Shown here one piece after another: positions 51,904 through 60,714 of a stretch of 64,000 nt of DNA (the first letter of the stretch is position 1; each line of letters begins with the position of its first letter). The notes below the pieces were generated by a model. It worked only from the letters and a program-made list of their open reading frames with translations, was not told where the DNA came from and ran no database searches. Origin of the DNA: Virgisporangium aliadipatigenens (GTDB lineage Bacteria; Actinomycetota; Actinomycetes; Mycobacteriales; Micromonosporaceae). The position numbers and the translations under genes were made by a program. The DNA lies in the NCBI RefSeq assembly GCF_016863615.1, contig NZ_BOPF01000028.1, forward strand, positions 1 through 64,000, given 5' to 3'.

Positions 51904-53337
51904 TCAGTGCACGAACGTGAACCAGTTGACGTTCAGGAAGTCGGCCGGCTGGCCGCTGGTGAAGGTCAGGTACACGGTGTGCTTACCGGTGACGTTCGAG
52001 ATGTTGGCCGGGATCGTGCGCCAGGTCTGCCAGCCGCCGGTGTTGCCGACCGCGAAGCTGCCGATCGGGGTGGCCGTCGGGCTGTCCAGGCGCACCTCGA
52101 GGAGGCCGCTGATTCCGGCCCCGGCACCCGAGGCGACCCGCGCCTGGAAGTTCGTCGCCGGGGTGCTGCCGAAGTCGATGTTGTCGTAGCGGGCCCAGTC
52201 GCCGTTGGCCAGCCAGCCGATGTTCTGGCCGCCGCCCTCGTCGGTCGTGGCCTCGGTGCCCACGCCGTTGTTGGCGTTGAACGACTCGGCCTGCAGGCGC
52301 GAGTAGGCGTTGCCGCCACCGCCGGTGGGCGGCGGGCTGGTCGGCGGCTGCGTGGTGGGCGGCGGGGTGCCACCACGGGTCTGCACGGTCACGTAGTCGA
52401 CCAGCATCGAGGCGCCCGGCTGGGTGCCGCCGTCCGGGCTGGTGCAGCCGCAGACGCCGTTCGGGAAGCCGCCGCCGATGGCCAGGTTGAGCAGCATGAA
52501 GTAGCCGGCGTGGTTGGTCATGTTGGTCCAGTGCGGCTCGCCGACCTGGCTCTGCGTGACCGTGTGGAACTGCTGCCCGTCCACGTACCAGCGCAGCTGC
52601 TTGGGCGAGGTGCTCTCGTCCCACTCGAAGCGGTACGTGTGGAACGCCGACTGGCACGAGGCGCCGGGGCAGGCCCGGTTGGCGCCGATGCCGTTGAACT
52701 CGTTGCACGGCCCGCCCGGCGCGACGCCGCAGTGCAGCACGCCGTGGACGTTGTTGATGCCGTTGACGTTCTCCATGATGTCGAACTCACCGATGCTGGG
52801 CCAGTTCTGGTAGTTCCCCCGGTACGGGCTGCCCAGCGCCCAGAACGCCGGCCAGTAGCCGAGGGCCGGCGCGCCGGTGATGTTCGGCATCTGGATGCGG
52901 CCTTCCATCGCCATCACGCCGCCGGCCGGGGGCCGGAAGTTGGTGCGCTGCGTCTCGATACGCGCCGATGTCCAGTTGCCCGAACCGTCGCGCAGGGCCG
53001 TGATGCGCAGGTTGCCGTTGCCGTCCTTGGCCACGTTCTGCGTGCTGTTCGTGTAGTTCTGGATCTCACCGGTGCCCCAGTTGGCGGGGCCGCCCGGGTA
53101 GTTGTGGCCGGTGTCGATGATCCAGTTCGCCGAGTCCGGCAGGGTGTTCGCGCTTCCGACGAAGTCGTCGGTCCACACGGAGGTCCAGCCGGACGGCGTC
53201 GGCGGGACGGAGGCGTTGGCGTTGATGACGACGGCGACGCTGGCCACCAGTGCGACCGCGCCGGCGGCACCGGCGGTGACGCGCCGGATCAGTCGGCGCC
53301 GGCCCGTGCGGGCACCGGTCGGGGGTTGAGTGGGCAT
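51904..53337 (-). CDS. Secreted GH16 beta-1,3-glucanase with CBM6 domain
   Basis: The 477-residue protein has a twin-Arg/basic start and hydrophobic signal (to about residue 43), a GH16 domain with catalytic GEFDIMEN (Glu184, Asp186, Glu189), a Pro/Thr linker (PPPTTQPPTSPPPTGGGG) and a C-terminal CBM6-like module (LQAESFNANNGVGTE, GDWARYDNIDFG). It cuts laminarin-type beta-glucans outside the cell, feeding the ABC importer and GH1 enzyme. The LacI-type palindrome at 53485 places it in the same regulon. Confidence 0.93.
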   Translation of the reverse strand: MPTQPPTGARTGRRRLIRRVTAGAAGAVALVASVAVVINANASVPPTPSGWTSVWTDDFVGSANTLPDSANWIIDTGHNYPGGPANWGTGEIQNYTNSTQNVAKDGNGNLRITALRDGSGNWTSARIETQRTNFRPPAGGVMAMEGRIQMPNITGAPALGYWPAFWALGSPYRGNYQNWPSIGEFDIMENVNGINNVHGVLHCGVAPGGPCNEFNGIGANRACPGASCQSAFHTYRFEWDESTSPKQLRWYVDGQQFHTVTQSQVGEPHWTNMTNHAGYFMLLNLAIGGGFPNGVCGCTSPDGGTQPGASMLVDYVTVQTRGGTPPPTTQPPTSPPPTGGGGNAYSRLQAESFNANNGVGTEATTDEGGGQNIGWLANGDWARYDNIDFGSTPATNFQARVASGAGAGISGLLEVRLDSPTATPIGSFAVGNTGGWQTWRTIPANISNVTGKHTVYLTFTSGQPADFLNVNWFTFVH

Positions 53338-53484
53338 GCCGGCCCTTTCTGGTCCTAGGGGGAGGTGCGTGGTGCGGGTGTGCGGATGCGCCGCCCAAGA
53401 TCAGGGAGCGGTTTCTGATCAAGGGCGTGGCGGAACGCTAGAGATCGATTGCTTAACGGCGCTTTAATGGGGGCGGAAATGATG

Positions 53485-53496
53485 GAGAGCGCTCTC
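53485..53496. promoter_or_regulatory. LacI-type operator of the GH16 gene
   Basis: GAGAGCGCTCTC, identical to the site before the sugar-binding protein gene, lies 148 bases upstream of the GH16 start codon. Confidence 0.8.
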
Positions 53497-53573
53497 TTGG
53501 GCGCTGAGTGTTACGTGAAATCGATCGATCCGTCAACACCTACGACCAGGAGAATGCCTAGAGGTGCTTCATT

Positions 53574-53603
53574 GCGACGGTCCGTCGGGGGCGCGACCGT
53601 CGC
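53574..53603. repeat. Inverted repeat GCGACGGTC/GACCGTCGC
   Basis: Perfect 9-base arms separated by 12 bases; a stable hairpin on either strand. Likely part of the transcription barrier between ccdA and the GH16 promoter. Confidence 0.5.
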
Positions 53604-53705
53604 TCCCGCCGAGCCCGCTCCGGGCCGGTCCGCTTCGCGTGACCGGCCACTCCGCTCGCCGGGTCCGCGCACCAAGATCAAACAACGCGTTGCCGCCGCA
53701 CGGGT

Positions 53706-53778
53706 GTGAGCTCACTGCGGACGTGTGTGAGCTCAGGGAGATCAAATGGCTAGTTGACCTCCGTGAGCTCACACACGT
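53706..53778. repeat. Triple GTGAGCTCAC element with a long hairpin
   Basis: ACGTGTGTGAGCTCA (53721-53735) and TGAGCTCACACACGT (53764-53778) are perfect 15-base arms; a further GTGAGCTCAC palindrome lies at 53706-53715. The hairpin starts 37 bases beyond the ccdA stop on the minus strand, so it may be its terminator, but lacks a U-tract. Confidence 0.55.
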
Positions 53779-53814
53779 TCGGCGATTTCGCGTCCCGGGC
53801 GGCTGCGGCTGCGG

Positions 53815-54633
53815 CTACGCGCGGCGCCGGCGGGCGAGCAGGACGCCTGTCGCGAAGACCGCCGCGAGCGCCGCCAGGATCGTCACGGGGCCGGCGGACT
53901 CCAGTGCGGCGGCGGCCCGCGCCTGCATGCCGGTCGCGGCGCCGACCACCGGGTCGTCGGGCGCGGCGCCGGACAGTTCGTACCAGCCGTAGTACGCCAC
54001 GTACGCGCCGGTGCACGCCATGAGCCCGCCAGCGACCCGCGACACCGCCGCCGAGGCGCCGCGCAACCGCCGCACCAGTGGCGTCCGGACGGCCGCGACG
54101 GCCACGGCCAGCACGCCGACCGTGGCGCCCATGCCGGCGGCGTACACCACGAACAGCAGCAGCGCCTGCCCCGGCGAACCGGCCCGCAGGCTCGCCACGA
54201 CGATCGCCAGGAACGGCGCGATCGTGCAGCTCAGCGAGGCGAGCGCATAGGCCGCCCCGAACAGGGCCACGGACGCCACGGTGCCCGTGAGTGCCGGCGC
54301 GCGGCCCGGCCGGACGAGCCCCGGAAGCGTTCGCCCGGCGACCAGCCACCCGCCGGCCACCACCAGCGCCACCCCCAGAACGACCGTGAACCACGGCAGC
54401 CGCGGCTGCAGCCACCCGGCGACCGGCGCCAGCAGGAGCCCGAACGCCGCGAACACGGCCACGAACCCGAGCGTCATCGCGGCCGTGCAGGTGAGCGCGC
54501 GCCACACCGACCCGGCGCCGTCCCGCGCCACCAGCACCGACAGGTAGGCCGGCAGCAGCGCGAACCCGCACGGGTTGGCGGCGGCCAGCATGCCGGCGGT
54601 GAACGCGAGCGGGATCAGGGCAGCCGTACTCAT
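53815..54633 (-). CDS. ccdA: CcdA-type thiol-disulfide transporter
   Basis: The 272-residue protein has six to seven membrane segments and the CcdA/DsbD-beta signature ANPCGFALLPAYL near the start, with the second Cys in ASLSCTIAPFLAIV. It passes electrons from cytoplasmic thioredoxin to extracytoplasmic thioredoxin-like proteins. The ATG overlaps the stop of the TlpA-like gene (ATGA), its probable electron acceptor. Confidence 0.9.
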   Translation of the reverse strand: MSTAALIPLAFTAGMLAAANPCGFALLPAYLSVLVARDGAGSVWRALTCTAAMTLGFVAVFAAFGLLLAPVAGWLQPRLPWFTVVLGVALVVAGGWLVAGRTLPGLVRPGRAPALTGTVASVALFGAAYALASLSCTIAPFLAIVVASLRAGSPGQALLLFVVYAAGMGATVGVLAVAVAAVRTPLVRRLRGASAAVSRVAGGLMACTGAYVAYYGWYELSGAAPDDPVVGAATGMQARAAAALESAGPVTILAALAAVFATGVLLARRRRA

Positions 54634-55193
54634 CGCGCCAGTGCCGCGACCTTCTCGTTGAACTGGTCGTAGTCGAGCCAGCCCTTGTGAATCACCTTGC
54701 CGCCGGCGTCGAGCAGAACGTAGGTGCTCTGTTGCGTGATCCCGTACTGCCGCCACACCGCGCCGGTCTGATCGTCCAGGTGGGTCACCGCGCCGACCTC
54801 CGCCTCACCCACGAACGTGCGCATCGCGGCGTTCTCGCCGAGCCCGGCGACGCCGAGGAAGCCCACCTTGCCGCGGTACTTCTCCTCGACCTCCGCCACC
54901 ACCGGCCCCTGGCCCATGCAGCTGCCGCACCACGGCGCCCAGAACCAGAGCACCACCGGCTTCCCGGCGAGGGCGGCCGCGTCGTAGTTCTTCCCGTCGA
55001 CCGTCTTCCCCTTGAACGCGAGGCCGGCGGGCACCACGGGCGCGGCCGTGCCCGAGGCGGTGGGGCCCGGGAGGGCGGACTCGGCGGCCGGCGGGGAACC
55101 CCCGGAAGATCCGGAAGTTTTGGCCGCACAGCCCGTTACCCCCGCCGCCAGGGCGATGGCGGCGAGTACCGCCACGAGTGCGCGTGCCCTCAT
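54630..55193 (-). CDS. TlpA/ResA-like thioredoxin lipoprotein
   Basis: The 187-residue protein has a lipobox VTGC (Cys22), a Ser/Pro-rich linker and a thioredoxin domain with WAPWCGSC. The ATG follows GGAGG. Together with the overlapping ccdA it forms an extracytoplasmic thiol-reducing pair, as used in cytochrome c maturation or protein repair; no cytochrome genes are nearby. Confidence 0.9.
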   Translation of the reverse strand: MRARALVAVLAAIALAAGVTGCAAKTSGSSGGSPPAAESALPGPTASGTAAPVVPAGLAFKGKTVDGKNYDAAALAGKPVVLWFWAPWCGSCMGQGPVVAEVEEKYRGKVGFLGVAGLGENAAMRTFVGEAEVGAVTHLDDQTGAVWRQYGITQQSTYVLLDAGGKVIHKGWLDYDQFNEKVAALAR

Positions 55194-55697
55194 CCGGTTA
55201 CCTCCTCCGGGTGGTTCCGGCGCGATGCCGGCTCCCACAGGGAGTACGGACCGGCCCGTCACCTGGTTCCGAAGCGTGAATCCGAAGTGTGCTCGGGTTT
55301 CACATGACATTTTCAACTGGGATCGCGGGTCCCCTCGATGAGATCCTTTGCGCGGACGGGCATTTGGCGCCGAAAGGCCGAGGATGCGGAGCTGGGGAAC
55401 ATAGTGGACAAACGATTGACACGCTGAGATCTGAAACTCACTCCGATTTCACATCGCCCATCGCTCGCCTTTTCGGGTGACGGTGGTCCGTTTCGTTCGC
55501 CTGCACGCATGTGGTCTGGCGTGCGGCGATGCGAGTGGATTTATTGGTTCGTGATACGGGTTCGGGCGAGTCCGTAATAGATCTTGCGCCAATTACCTCC
55601 TTATTCCGTGCCACGTGTCGTTAGTGGTACCGACGGTGCCAGTGGTGCCTGCGATAACTGACGTTGTCATCGACACATTGACTTTGAGGGGCCAGAC
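55194..55697. other. 504-base region between the TlpA-like gene and the exopolysaccharide operon
   Basis: Divergent promoter region. It is more AT-rich than its surroundings, notably at 55290-55480 and 55540-55690. TTGACA occurs in CGATTGACACGC near 55415 and TTGACT lies just before the GTG of the following gene. GCACGC-N10-GCGTGC can form a hairpin near 55505-55526. I recognise no known riboswitch; no gene is supported. Confidence 0.5.
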
Positions 55698-57113
55698 GTG
55701 CAGCACGAGCTTGCTTCCACGGGAAACCGGGAGCGTCTCAGCGGGCACCGTTCCGAGGAACGGGCCGAGCGGTCGCGCCCGGTCGAATCGCGCCTCTCGA
55801 CCGCTCGCGGTCGCGCCTTCTCGGGCGACCGTTGGCGCCTGGTCGTGCTCGACCTGACCGTCGCGGTCGCGATCTCCGTCGCGGCCGCGTCGTCGTTCCC
55901 GGCCACGCTCCTGCGGGCGCTCGCACTCGTGGCGGCGTTCGCGGCGGTGGGGCTGTACCGGCGCCGGCTGCGCTTCTCCGTCCTCGACGACCTGCCCCGG
56001 CTGCTGCTCGGCGTGGTGCTCGTCCTGCCCACCGAACTGCTGGTGCGCGCCGAGCCGCGGCTGGCCGTGCCGGCGCTGCTGGGCTTCGCGGCACTGATCG
56101 GCCGGCTGGTCGGGTACGGCGTTCTGCATGCGCGGCGGCGCCGGCGTCCGGGTGTGCCGACCCTGGTGATCGGCACCGGCGACGTCGCGGTGCGGCTGAC
56201 CGAGGTGCTCGCGGCCGACCGGACGTTCGGGCTCGCGCCGATGGGGCTCGTCGGGCCGCCGTCGATCACCGAGCCGACGCTGCCCGCGCCACTGCTCGGG
56301 CCGATCGAGGAGCTGGAGACGCTCGCGGCCGAGCTCGCGCCGGGGGCCGTCGTCGTCACCTTCGCGGGAACGCCCGACGCGAACCTCGTCGGCCTCATCC
56401 GCCACTGGCGGAGCCTCGGCGTGGCGGTGTTCGTGGTGCCGCGGCTGTTCGAGCTGGCGCTCGGCGAGGGTCAGGCCGAACTCGTGCAGGGCATCCCGCT
56501 GGTGCGCATGCGCCCGGAGCCGCCGCGGCGCTGGCGTCGGGCCGCCAAGCGGGCGCTGGACGTGGCGGGTGCCGCGTTCGGGATCGCCATGCTGGCGCCG
56601 GTGCTGGTCGCCTGCGCGCTCGCCGTGAAGTGGGAGTCCGGCCGGGCCGGTGTGATCTTCAAGCAGGAGCGGATCGGCCGGGGCGGTAAGCCGTTCACGA
56701 TCCTCAAGTTCCGTTCCCTCACGCCTGCGACCGAGACGGAGTCGCAGGTCAAGTGGAACATCGGCACCGACCACCGGGTCGGCCCCGTGGGCCGCTTCAT
56801 CCGCGCCACCTCGCTGGACGAACTCCCGCAGCTCTTCAACGTCCTGCGCGGCGACATGTCGCTCGTGGGCCCGCGCCCGGAACGCCCGTACTTCGTGGAC
56901 CAGTTCCAGCGCACCTACGCCGGATACGCCGACCGGCACCGGGTGCAGGTGGGCATCACCGGCTGGGCGCAGATCAACGGCCTGCGCGGCGACACCTCGA
57001 TCGAGGAGCGCACCCGCTTCGACAACTACTACATCGAGAACTGGTCCCTCGGGATGGACATCAAGATCATCGTCCGGACCTTCGGCTCCATGCTCGGAAT
57101 GTGCGGGCGCTGA
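55698..57113 (+). CDS. Undecaprenyl-phosphate sugar phosphotransferase (priming enzyme)
   Basis: The 471-residue protein has four N-terminal membrane segments, a nucleotide-binding-like central region (VPTLVIGTGDVAVRLTEVL) and the C-terminal catalytic domain of the WbaP/CpsE group: KRALDVAGAAFGIAML, then FKQERIGRGGKPFTILKFRS, LDELPQLFNVLRGDMSLVGPRPERP and GITGWAQINGLRG. It places the first sugar phosphate on the lipid carrier. The GTG lies six bases after GAGGGG. First gene of the exopolysaccharide operon. Confidence 0.93.
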   Translation: MQHELASTGNRERLSGHRSEERAERSRPVESRLSTARGRAFSGDRWRLVVLDLTVAVAISVAAASSFPATLLRALALVAAFAAVGLYRRRLRFSVLDDLPRLLLGVVLVLPTELLVRAEPRLAVPALLGFAALIGRLVGYGVLHARRRRRPGVPTLVIGTGDVAVRLTEVLAADRTFGLAPMGLVGPPSITEPTLPAPLLGPIEELETLAAELAPGAVVVTFAGTPDANLVGLIRHWRSLGVAVFVVPRLFELALGEGQAELVQGIPLVRMRPEPPRRWRRAAKRALDVAGAAFGIAMLAPVLVACALAVKWESGRAGVIFKQERIGRGGKPFTILKFRSLTPATETESQVKWNIGTDHRVGPVGRFIRATSLDELPQLFNVLRGDMSLVGPRPERPYFVDQFQRTYAGYADRHRVQVGITGWAQINGLRGDTSIEERTRFDNYYIENWSLGMDIKIIVRTFGSMLGMCGR

Positions 57114-57114
57114 C

Positions 57115-58479
57115 ATGTCCGCCGTCGTCTCCGTGGTGCAGGGGCCCCTCCGGGTGGCCCTCGCCCCGCTCGCCTGGCTCCTCGCCGGGGTGGCCGGGGC
57201 GGTCCGCCGGCCGAGCGTGGTGATCGCGGCGGCGGTGCTGCTGGTCTGCCTGCCCGCGCCGTTGCAGGACCCGCTCGGCGTCGGCTTCGTCACCGTGCCG
57301 GACATCGTCGCCTGCCTCGGGGTCGGCGCGGTCGCGCTGAAGCTGTTCAGCGGCGAGGGGATCGAGGACCGGAAGGGCTTCGTGCCGTTCGCGGCGCTGG
57401 TGCTGTCCATCACGATCGCGACGATCCTCGGCACCGACATCGCGGCGAGCCTGCGCGGGTTCGTGCGGTACGCGGAGCTGTTCGTGCTGGTGCCGCTGGC
57501 CGCCGCGATGGCGGTGCGGGACCGGCTGGACCTCTTCCTGGTGGCCGGCGCCGTGGTGACCACGACCGTGGTCGAGGGGCTCGTCGGCGTGTACCAGTAC
57601 TTCACCGCCACCGGCGCGTCGTACGCGGGGGAGTACACGCGGGCGGTCGGCACGTTCGGGGCGGAGCAGATCCAGGCGCTGGGCGCGCTGGTGGGCTACG
57701 GCATCCTCGTGACGCTCGCGCTCGCGTTCGCCACCGAGGGACGGACCCGCCTGGCGTTCCTGGGGACGACGGCGTTCCTGCTGGCGCCGCTGTACTTCTC
57801 GCTGAGCCGCGGCGCGTGGATCGCCACCGCCGGTTCGGTGTTCCTGATGCTCGTGCTGTTCAGCTGGCGACTCGTGACCGCTATCTCGGCCACGGCGCTG
57901 TTCGCCGTGGCCGTTCTCTTTGTGGTGCAGGACCCGGCGAAGCCGATCCTCGACGAGCGGGTCACCAGCATCTTCTCCAGCACGCAGGAGCCGGACCGTT
58001 CGGTGCGGGACCGCTATGCGCTGTGGAGCGCCGCGGTCGACATCTGGGCCACGAAGCCGGTCACCGGCGTGGGGCTCAAGGACTTCCCGAACTACCGGGA
58101 CAGCCACGCGCCGATCGAACTGTCGGCCGGCAGCGACGTCTCCAACGGGGCGACGGACTTCCAACGCGAGCCGCTGCTGTCGCCGCACAACCAGTACCTG
58201 CTGGTGCTGGCCGAGCAGGGGCTGATCGGGATCACCGCGTTCGCCGGACTGCTGCTCGGCATCCTCTGGACCGCACTGCGCCGCCGCCAGGGCGCCGAGG
58301 AGTCCACCGTGGAGACCCGCTTCCTCGACTACGCGGCGCCGACCGTCCTGATCTGGACGATGATCGACTTCGCGTACGGCGACATCGGCGCGGGTCCCAC
58401 CGGCATGGTGCTGGCGATCCTGCTCGGCCTCGCGGCCCGGCGTTCCCTCATCGTCCCTCGCTCCGGTGGTGCATCATGA
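57115..58479 (+). CDS. O-antigen ligase/polymerase-like membrane protein
   Basis: The 454-residue protein has about 11-12 membrane segments and the Wzy/WaaL-type loop with YALWSAAVDIWATKPVTGVG followed by SPHNQYLLVLAEQGLIG, where the conserved His sits. It probably polymerises or ligates the repeat unit outside the membrane. One base separates it from the priming enzyme, and its stop overlaps the flippase start. Confidence 0.87.
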   Translation: MSAVVSVVQGPLRVALAPLAWLLAGVAGAVRRPSVVIAAAVLLVCLPAPLQDPLGVGFVTVPDIVACLGVGAVALKLFSGEGIEDRKGFVPFAALVLSITIATILGTDIAASLRGFVRYAELFVLVPLAAAMAVRDRLDLFLVAGAVVTTTVVEGLVGVYQYFTATGASYAGEYTRAVGTFGAEQIQALGALVGYGILVTLALAFATEGRTRLAFLGTTAFLLAPLYFSLSRGAWIATAGSVFLMLVLFSWRLVTAISATALFAVAVLFVVQDPAKPILDERVTSIFSSTQEPDRSVRDRYALWSAAVDIWATKPVTGVGLKDFPNYRDSHAPIELSAGSDVSNGATDFQREPLLSPHNQYLLVLAEQGLIGITAFAGLLLGILWTALRRRQGAEESTVETRFLDYAAPTVLIWTMIDFAYGDIGAGPTGMVLAILLGLAARRSLIVPRSGGAS

Positions 58480-60008
58480 CCCGGACGGTCGACTCGAAGA
58501 GCAGCACCCTGGTCAAGGCGGCCATCGTCACGATGGTCGTCACCGTCTCCGGCTCCGCCCTCGGCTTCGTGCGGGACCTGTTGCTGGCGCGCTACTTCGG
58601 CGCCGGCAGCGACACCGACGCCTTCCTCGTCTCGTGGACCGTGCCCGAGACGGCGTTCCCGCTGGTGGTCGAGGGGGCGATGTCGTTCCTGCTGGTGCCG
58701 CTGTTCAGCCGGGCGGTGGCGGGCAACCTCTCCGCGCGGGAGGCCGTCGCGGCGACGCTGCCGAAGATCACGGCCGTTCTCGTCGTGGTGTCCACGGTGG
58801 TCTGTCTCAGCGCGCCGCTGATCGTGCGGGTGCTCGCGCCCGGGCTCGCCGAACCGGAGCTGGCCGTCACGTGCACCCGCCTCACGTCGGTGACGGTGCT
58901 GATGTTCGGGCTCGCCGGCTACGTCAGCGCGGCGCTGCGGGCGCACCACGTCTTCGCCGCACCGGCGGCCATCCACCTCGCCTACAACGTCGGGATCCTC
59001 GGTCTCATGTGGACACTCCACGGGCGGATCGGGATCGTCAGCGCCGCCGCGGGTGTCGCGCTCGGCAGCGTCTTCATGGTGCTGGTGCAGCTGCCGTCGT
59101 TCGTGAAGCACGTCGGGCTGCCCAGGTCCATCCACAAAGGACGGTCGCTGGTGACGCTCGGCGCGTTCGTCCCGCTGGCCGCCTACACGCTGACCCGTCA
59201 GGCGCAGGTCTTCGTCGAACGCTTCCTCGGCTCCAACCTCCCCGAGGGCACCATCTCGTACCTGAACTACGCGCAGAAGCTGGCGCAGCTGCCGATGCTG
59301 GTGGCGCTGCTGGTCTGCACGGTCACGTTCCCCACGCTGGCCCGCAACGTCGCCGCGGGCGAGGACGCCGCCGCCCGGCGCCGCCTGGAGAGCGACCTGC
59401 GCACCGTCACGGCGATGATCCTCGTGGCCGCCTCGTACCTGGTCGTGTTCGCCCCGGCGATCGTGGAGGTGCTGCTGGAACACGGGGAGTTCAGCAACGC
59501 CGACACCAACGCGACCGCCGCGATCCTGCGGGTGTACGCGCTCGGCCTGCTCGGGCACGCGCTCGTGGGTGTGCTGTCGCGCCCGTTCTTCACCGGGGAA
59601 CGCCCGACGTGGCACCCGTTCGGGGCGATGGCCGCAGGGCTGGCGCTCACCACGGTGGTGGCGTTCGCCGGTGCGCCGCGCCTCGGCGCGTGGACGATCG
59701 CGGCCGCGAACGGCGCCGGCATCACGCTCACCGCCGCGCTGCTGCTCGTCGGGCTGCGCCACCGCATCCTCGCGGTCTCCCTGCCGGCGGTCGCCTCGGC
59801 CACCGCCCGGCTCGGGGCCGCCGCGATCGTCGCCGGTGCGCTCGGTTGGGCGCTCGGGCGGCTGCTGCTCGACATGCACCCGCTGCTGACGCTGGTCGGC
59901 GGTGGCGCGGTGGTGCTGGTGGCGTTCACGGGCCTGGCCCACCTGTTCGGGATCGGCGAGGTCGCCAGGCTGGCCTCGCGTGTGACGGGGAGGTTCCGTC
60001 GTGTCTGA
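58476..60008 (+). CDS. MurJ/MviN-type lipid flippase
   Basis: The 510-residue protein has 13-14 membrane segments and the MurJ/Wzx start GSALGFVRDLLLARYFGAGSDTDAF with the later LNYAQKLAQLPMLVAL. It likely flips the lipid-linked exopolysaccharide unit rather than lipid II, judged by its neighbours. The ATG overlaps the ligase stop (ATGA). Confidence 0.87.
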   Translation: MTRTVDSKSSTLVKAAIVTMVVTVSGSALGFVRDLLLARYFGAGSDTDAFLVSWTVPETAFPLVVEGAMSFLLVPLFSRAVAGNLSAREAVAATLPKITAVLVVVSTVVCLSAPLIVRVLAPGLAEPELAVTCTRLTSVTVLMFGLAGYVSAALRAHHVFAAPAAIHLAYNVGILGLMWTLHGRIGIVSAAAGVALGSVFMVLVQLPSFVKHVGLPRSIHKGRSLVTLGAFVPLAAYTLTRQAQVFVERFLGSNLPEGTISYLNYAQKLAQLPMLVALLVCTVTFPTLARNVAAGEDAAARRRLESDLRTVTAMILVAASYLVVFAPAIVEVLLEHGEFSNADTNATAAILRVYALGLLGHALVGVLSRPFFTGERPTWHPFGAMAAGLALTTVVAFAGAPRLGAWTIAAANGAGITLTAALLLVGLRHRILAVSLPAVASATARLGAAAIVAGALGWALGRLLLDMHPLLTLVGGGAVVLVAFTGLAHLFGIGEVARLASRVTGRFRRV

Positions 60009-60714
60009 AGCCATGCCGCTGGTGCTGATGTACCACTCCGTCGAGCCCTACGAGACCGACCCGTACCAGGTCACCGTCTCGCCGCGCCGGTTCGCCGCGC
60101 AGCTGCGGTGGTTGCGCCGCGCGGGCCTTCGCGGCGTCTCCATGGGGGAACTGCTGCAGGCCCGCCGCGAGGGGCGCGACGCCGGCCTGATCGGGCTCAC
60201 CTTCGACGACGGCTACGCCGACTTCATGTCGAACGCCCTGCCGGCCCTGCGGGAGCACGACTTCGGCGCCACCGTCTTCGTGCTGCCGGGCGTCTTCGGC
60301 GCCGACAACGCGTGGGACACGCCCGGGCCGCGCAAGGCGCTGATGACGGCCGACGACGTGCGCACCGCCGCGGCGGCCGGGATGGAGATCGCCTCGCACG
60401 GCATGACGCACAAGCGGCTGCCGGACTGCGACGACAAGGTGCTGCACGAGGAGGTGCACACCAGCCGCGAACTGCTCGGCGACGTGCTCGGGCAGGACGT
60501 CACCGGGTTCTGCTACCCGTGGGGCTTCTACGGGCCGCGGGAGATGGAGGCGGTGCGGGCGGCCGGCTACGAGTACGCCTGCTCGGTGTATCCGTCCACA
60601 TTGGACGGTCGGTTCGCGTTGCCCCGGCAGTTCGTCGGCGACCGGGACGGGCTGCTGCGCCTGGGCGCCAAGTGGGCCCGCTTCAACGTCCGGCAGCGGA
60701 GGGCCGCCTCATGA
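60001..60714 (+). CDS. Polysaccharide deacetylase (CE4-type)
   Basis: The 237-residue protein shows LMYHSVEP, the metal/base motif TFDDGYADF and HxxxH in ASHGMTHKRL, then FCYPWGFYG. No signal peptide is present, so it may act on lipid-linked sugars in the cytoplasm. It overlaps the flippase by eight bases. A GTCCACATTGGAC site lies near its 3' end. Confidence 0.87.
   Translation: MSEAMPLVLMYHSVEPYETDPYQVTVSPRRFAAQLRWLRRAGLRGVSMGELLQARREGRDAGLIGLTFDDGYADFMSNALPALREHDFGATVFVLPGVFGADNAWDTPGPRKALMTADDVRTAAAAGMEIASHGMTHKRLPDCDDKVLHEEVHTSRELLGDVLGQDVTGFCYPWGFYGPREMEAVRAAGYEYACSVYPSTLDGRFALPRQFVGDRDGLLRLGAKWARFNVRQRRAAS
60594..60606. repeat. GTCCACATTGGAC variant
   Basis: Inside the exopolysaccharide deacetylase gene, in frame as Ser-Thr-Leu-Asp with rare codons ACA and TTG. 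A similar site lies in the other deacetylase gene at 31837-31849. Confidence 0.65.

Larger units (their letters stand above)
53338..53814. other. Intergenic region with operator and several inverted repeats
   Basis: The left part is the GH16 promoter region with the GAGAGCGCTCTC operator. The right part, next to the end of ccdA, holds two strong inverted repeats (53574-53603 and 53721-53778) that probably stop ccdA transcription before it enters the GH16 promoter. No coding gene is supported. Confidence 0.6.

Noticed and set aside
55194-55697. Possible cyclic di-AMP (ydaO) riboswitch before the exopolysaccharide operon
   Set aside because: GGAGCTGGGGAAC near 55390 superficially recalls the motif, but the other conserved segments (GGGTGAAT, GCTAACC-type end) are absent.
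58793-58803. TCCACGGTGGT as another member of the iterated palindrome
   Set aside because: It breaks the TGGA arm and uses common codons; expected by chance here.
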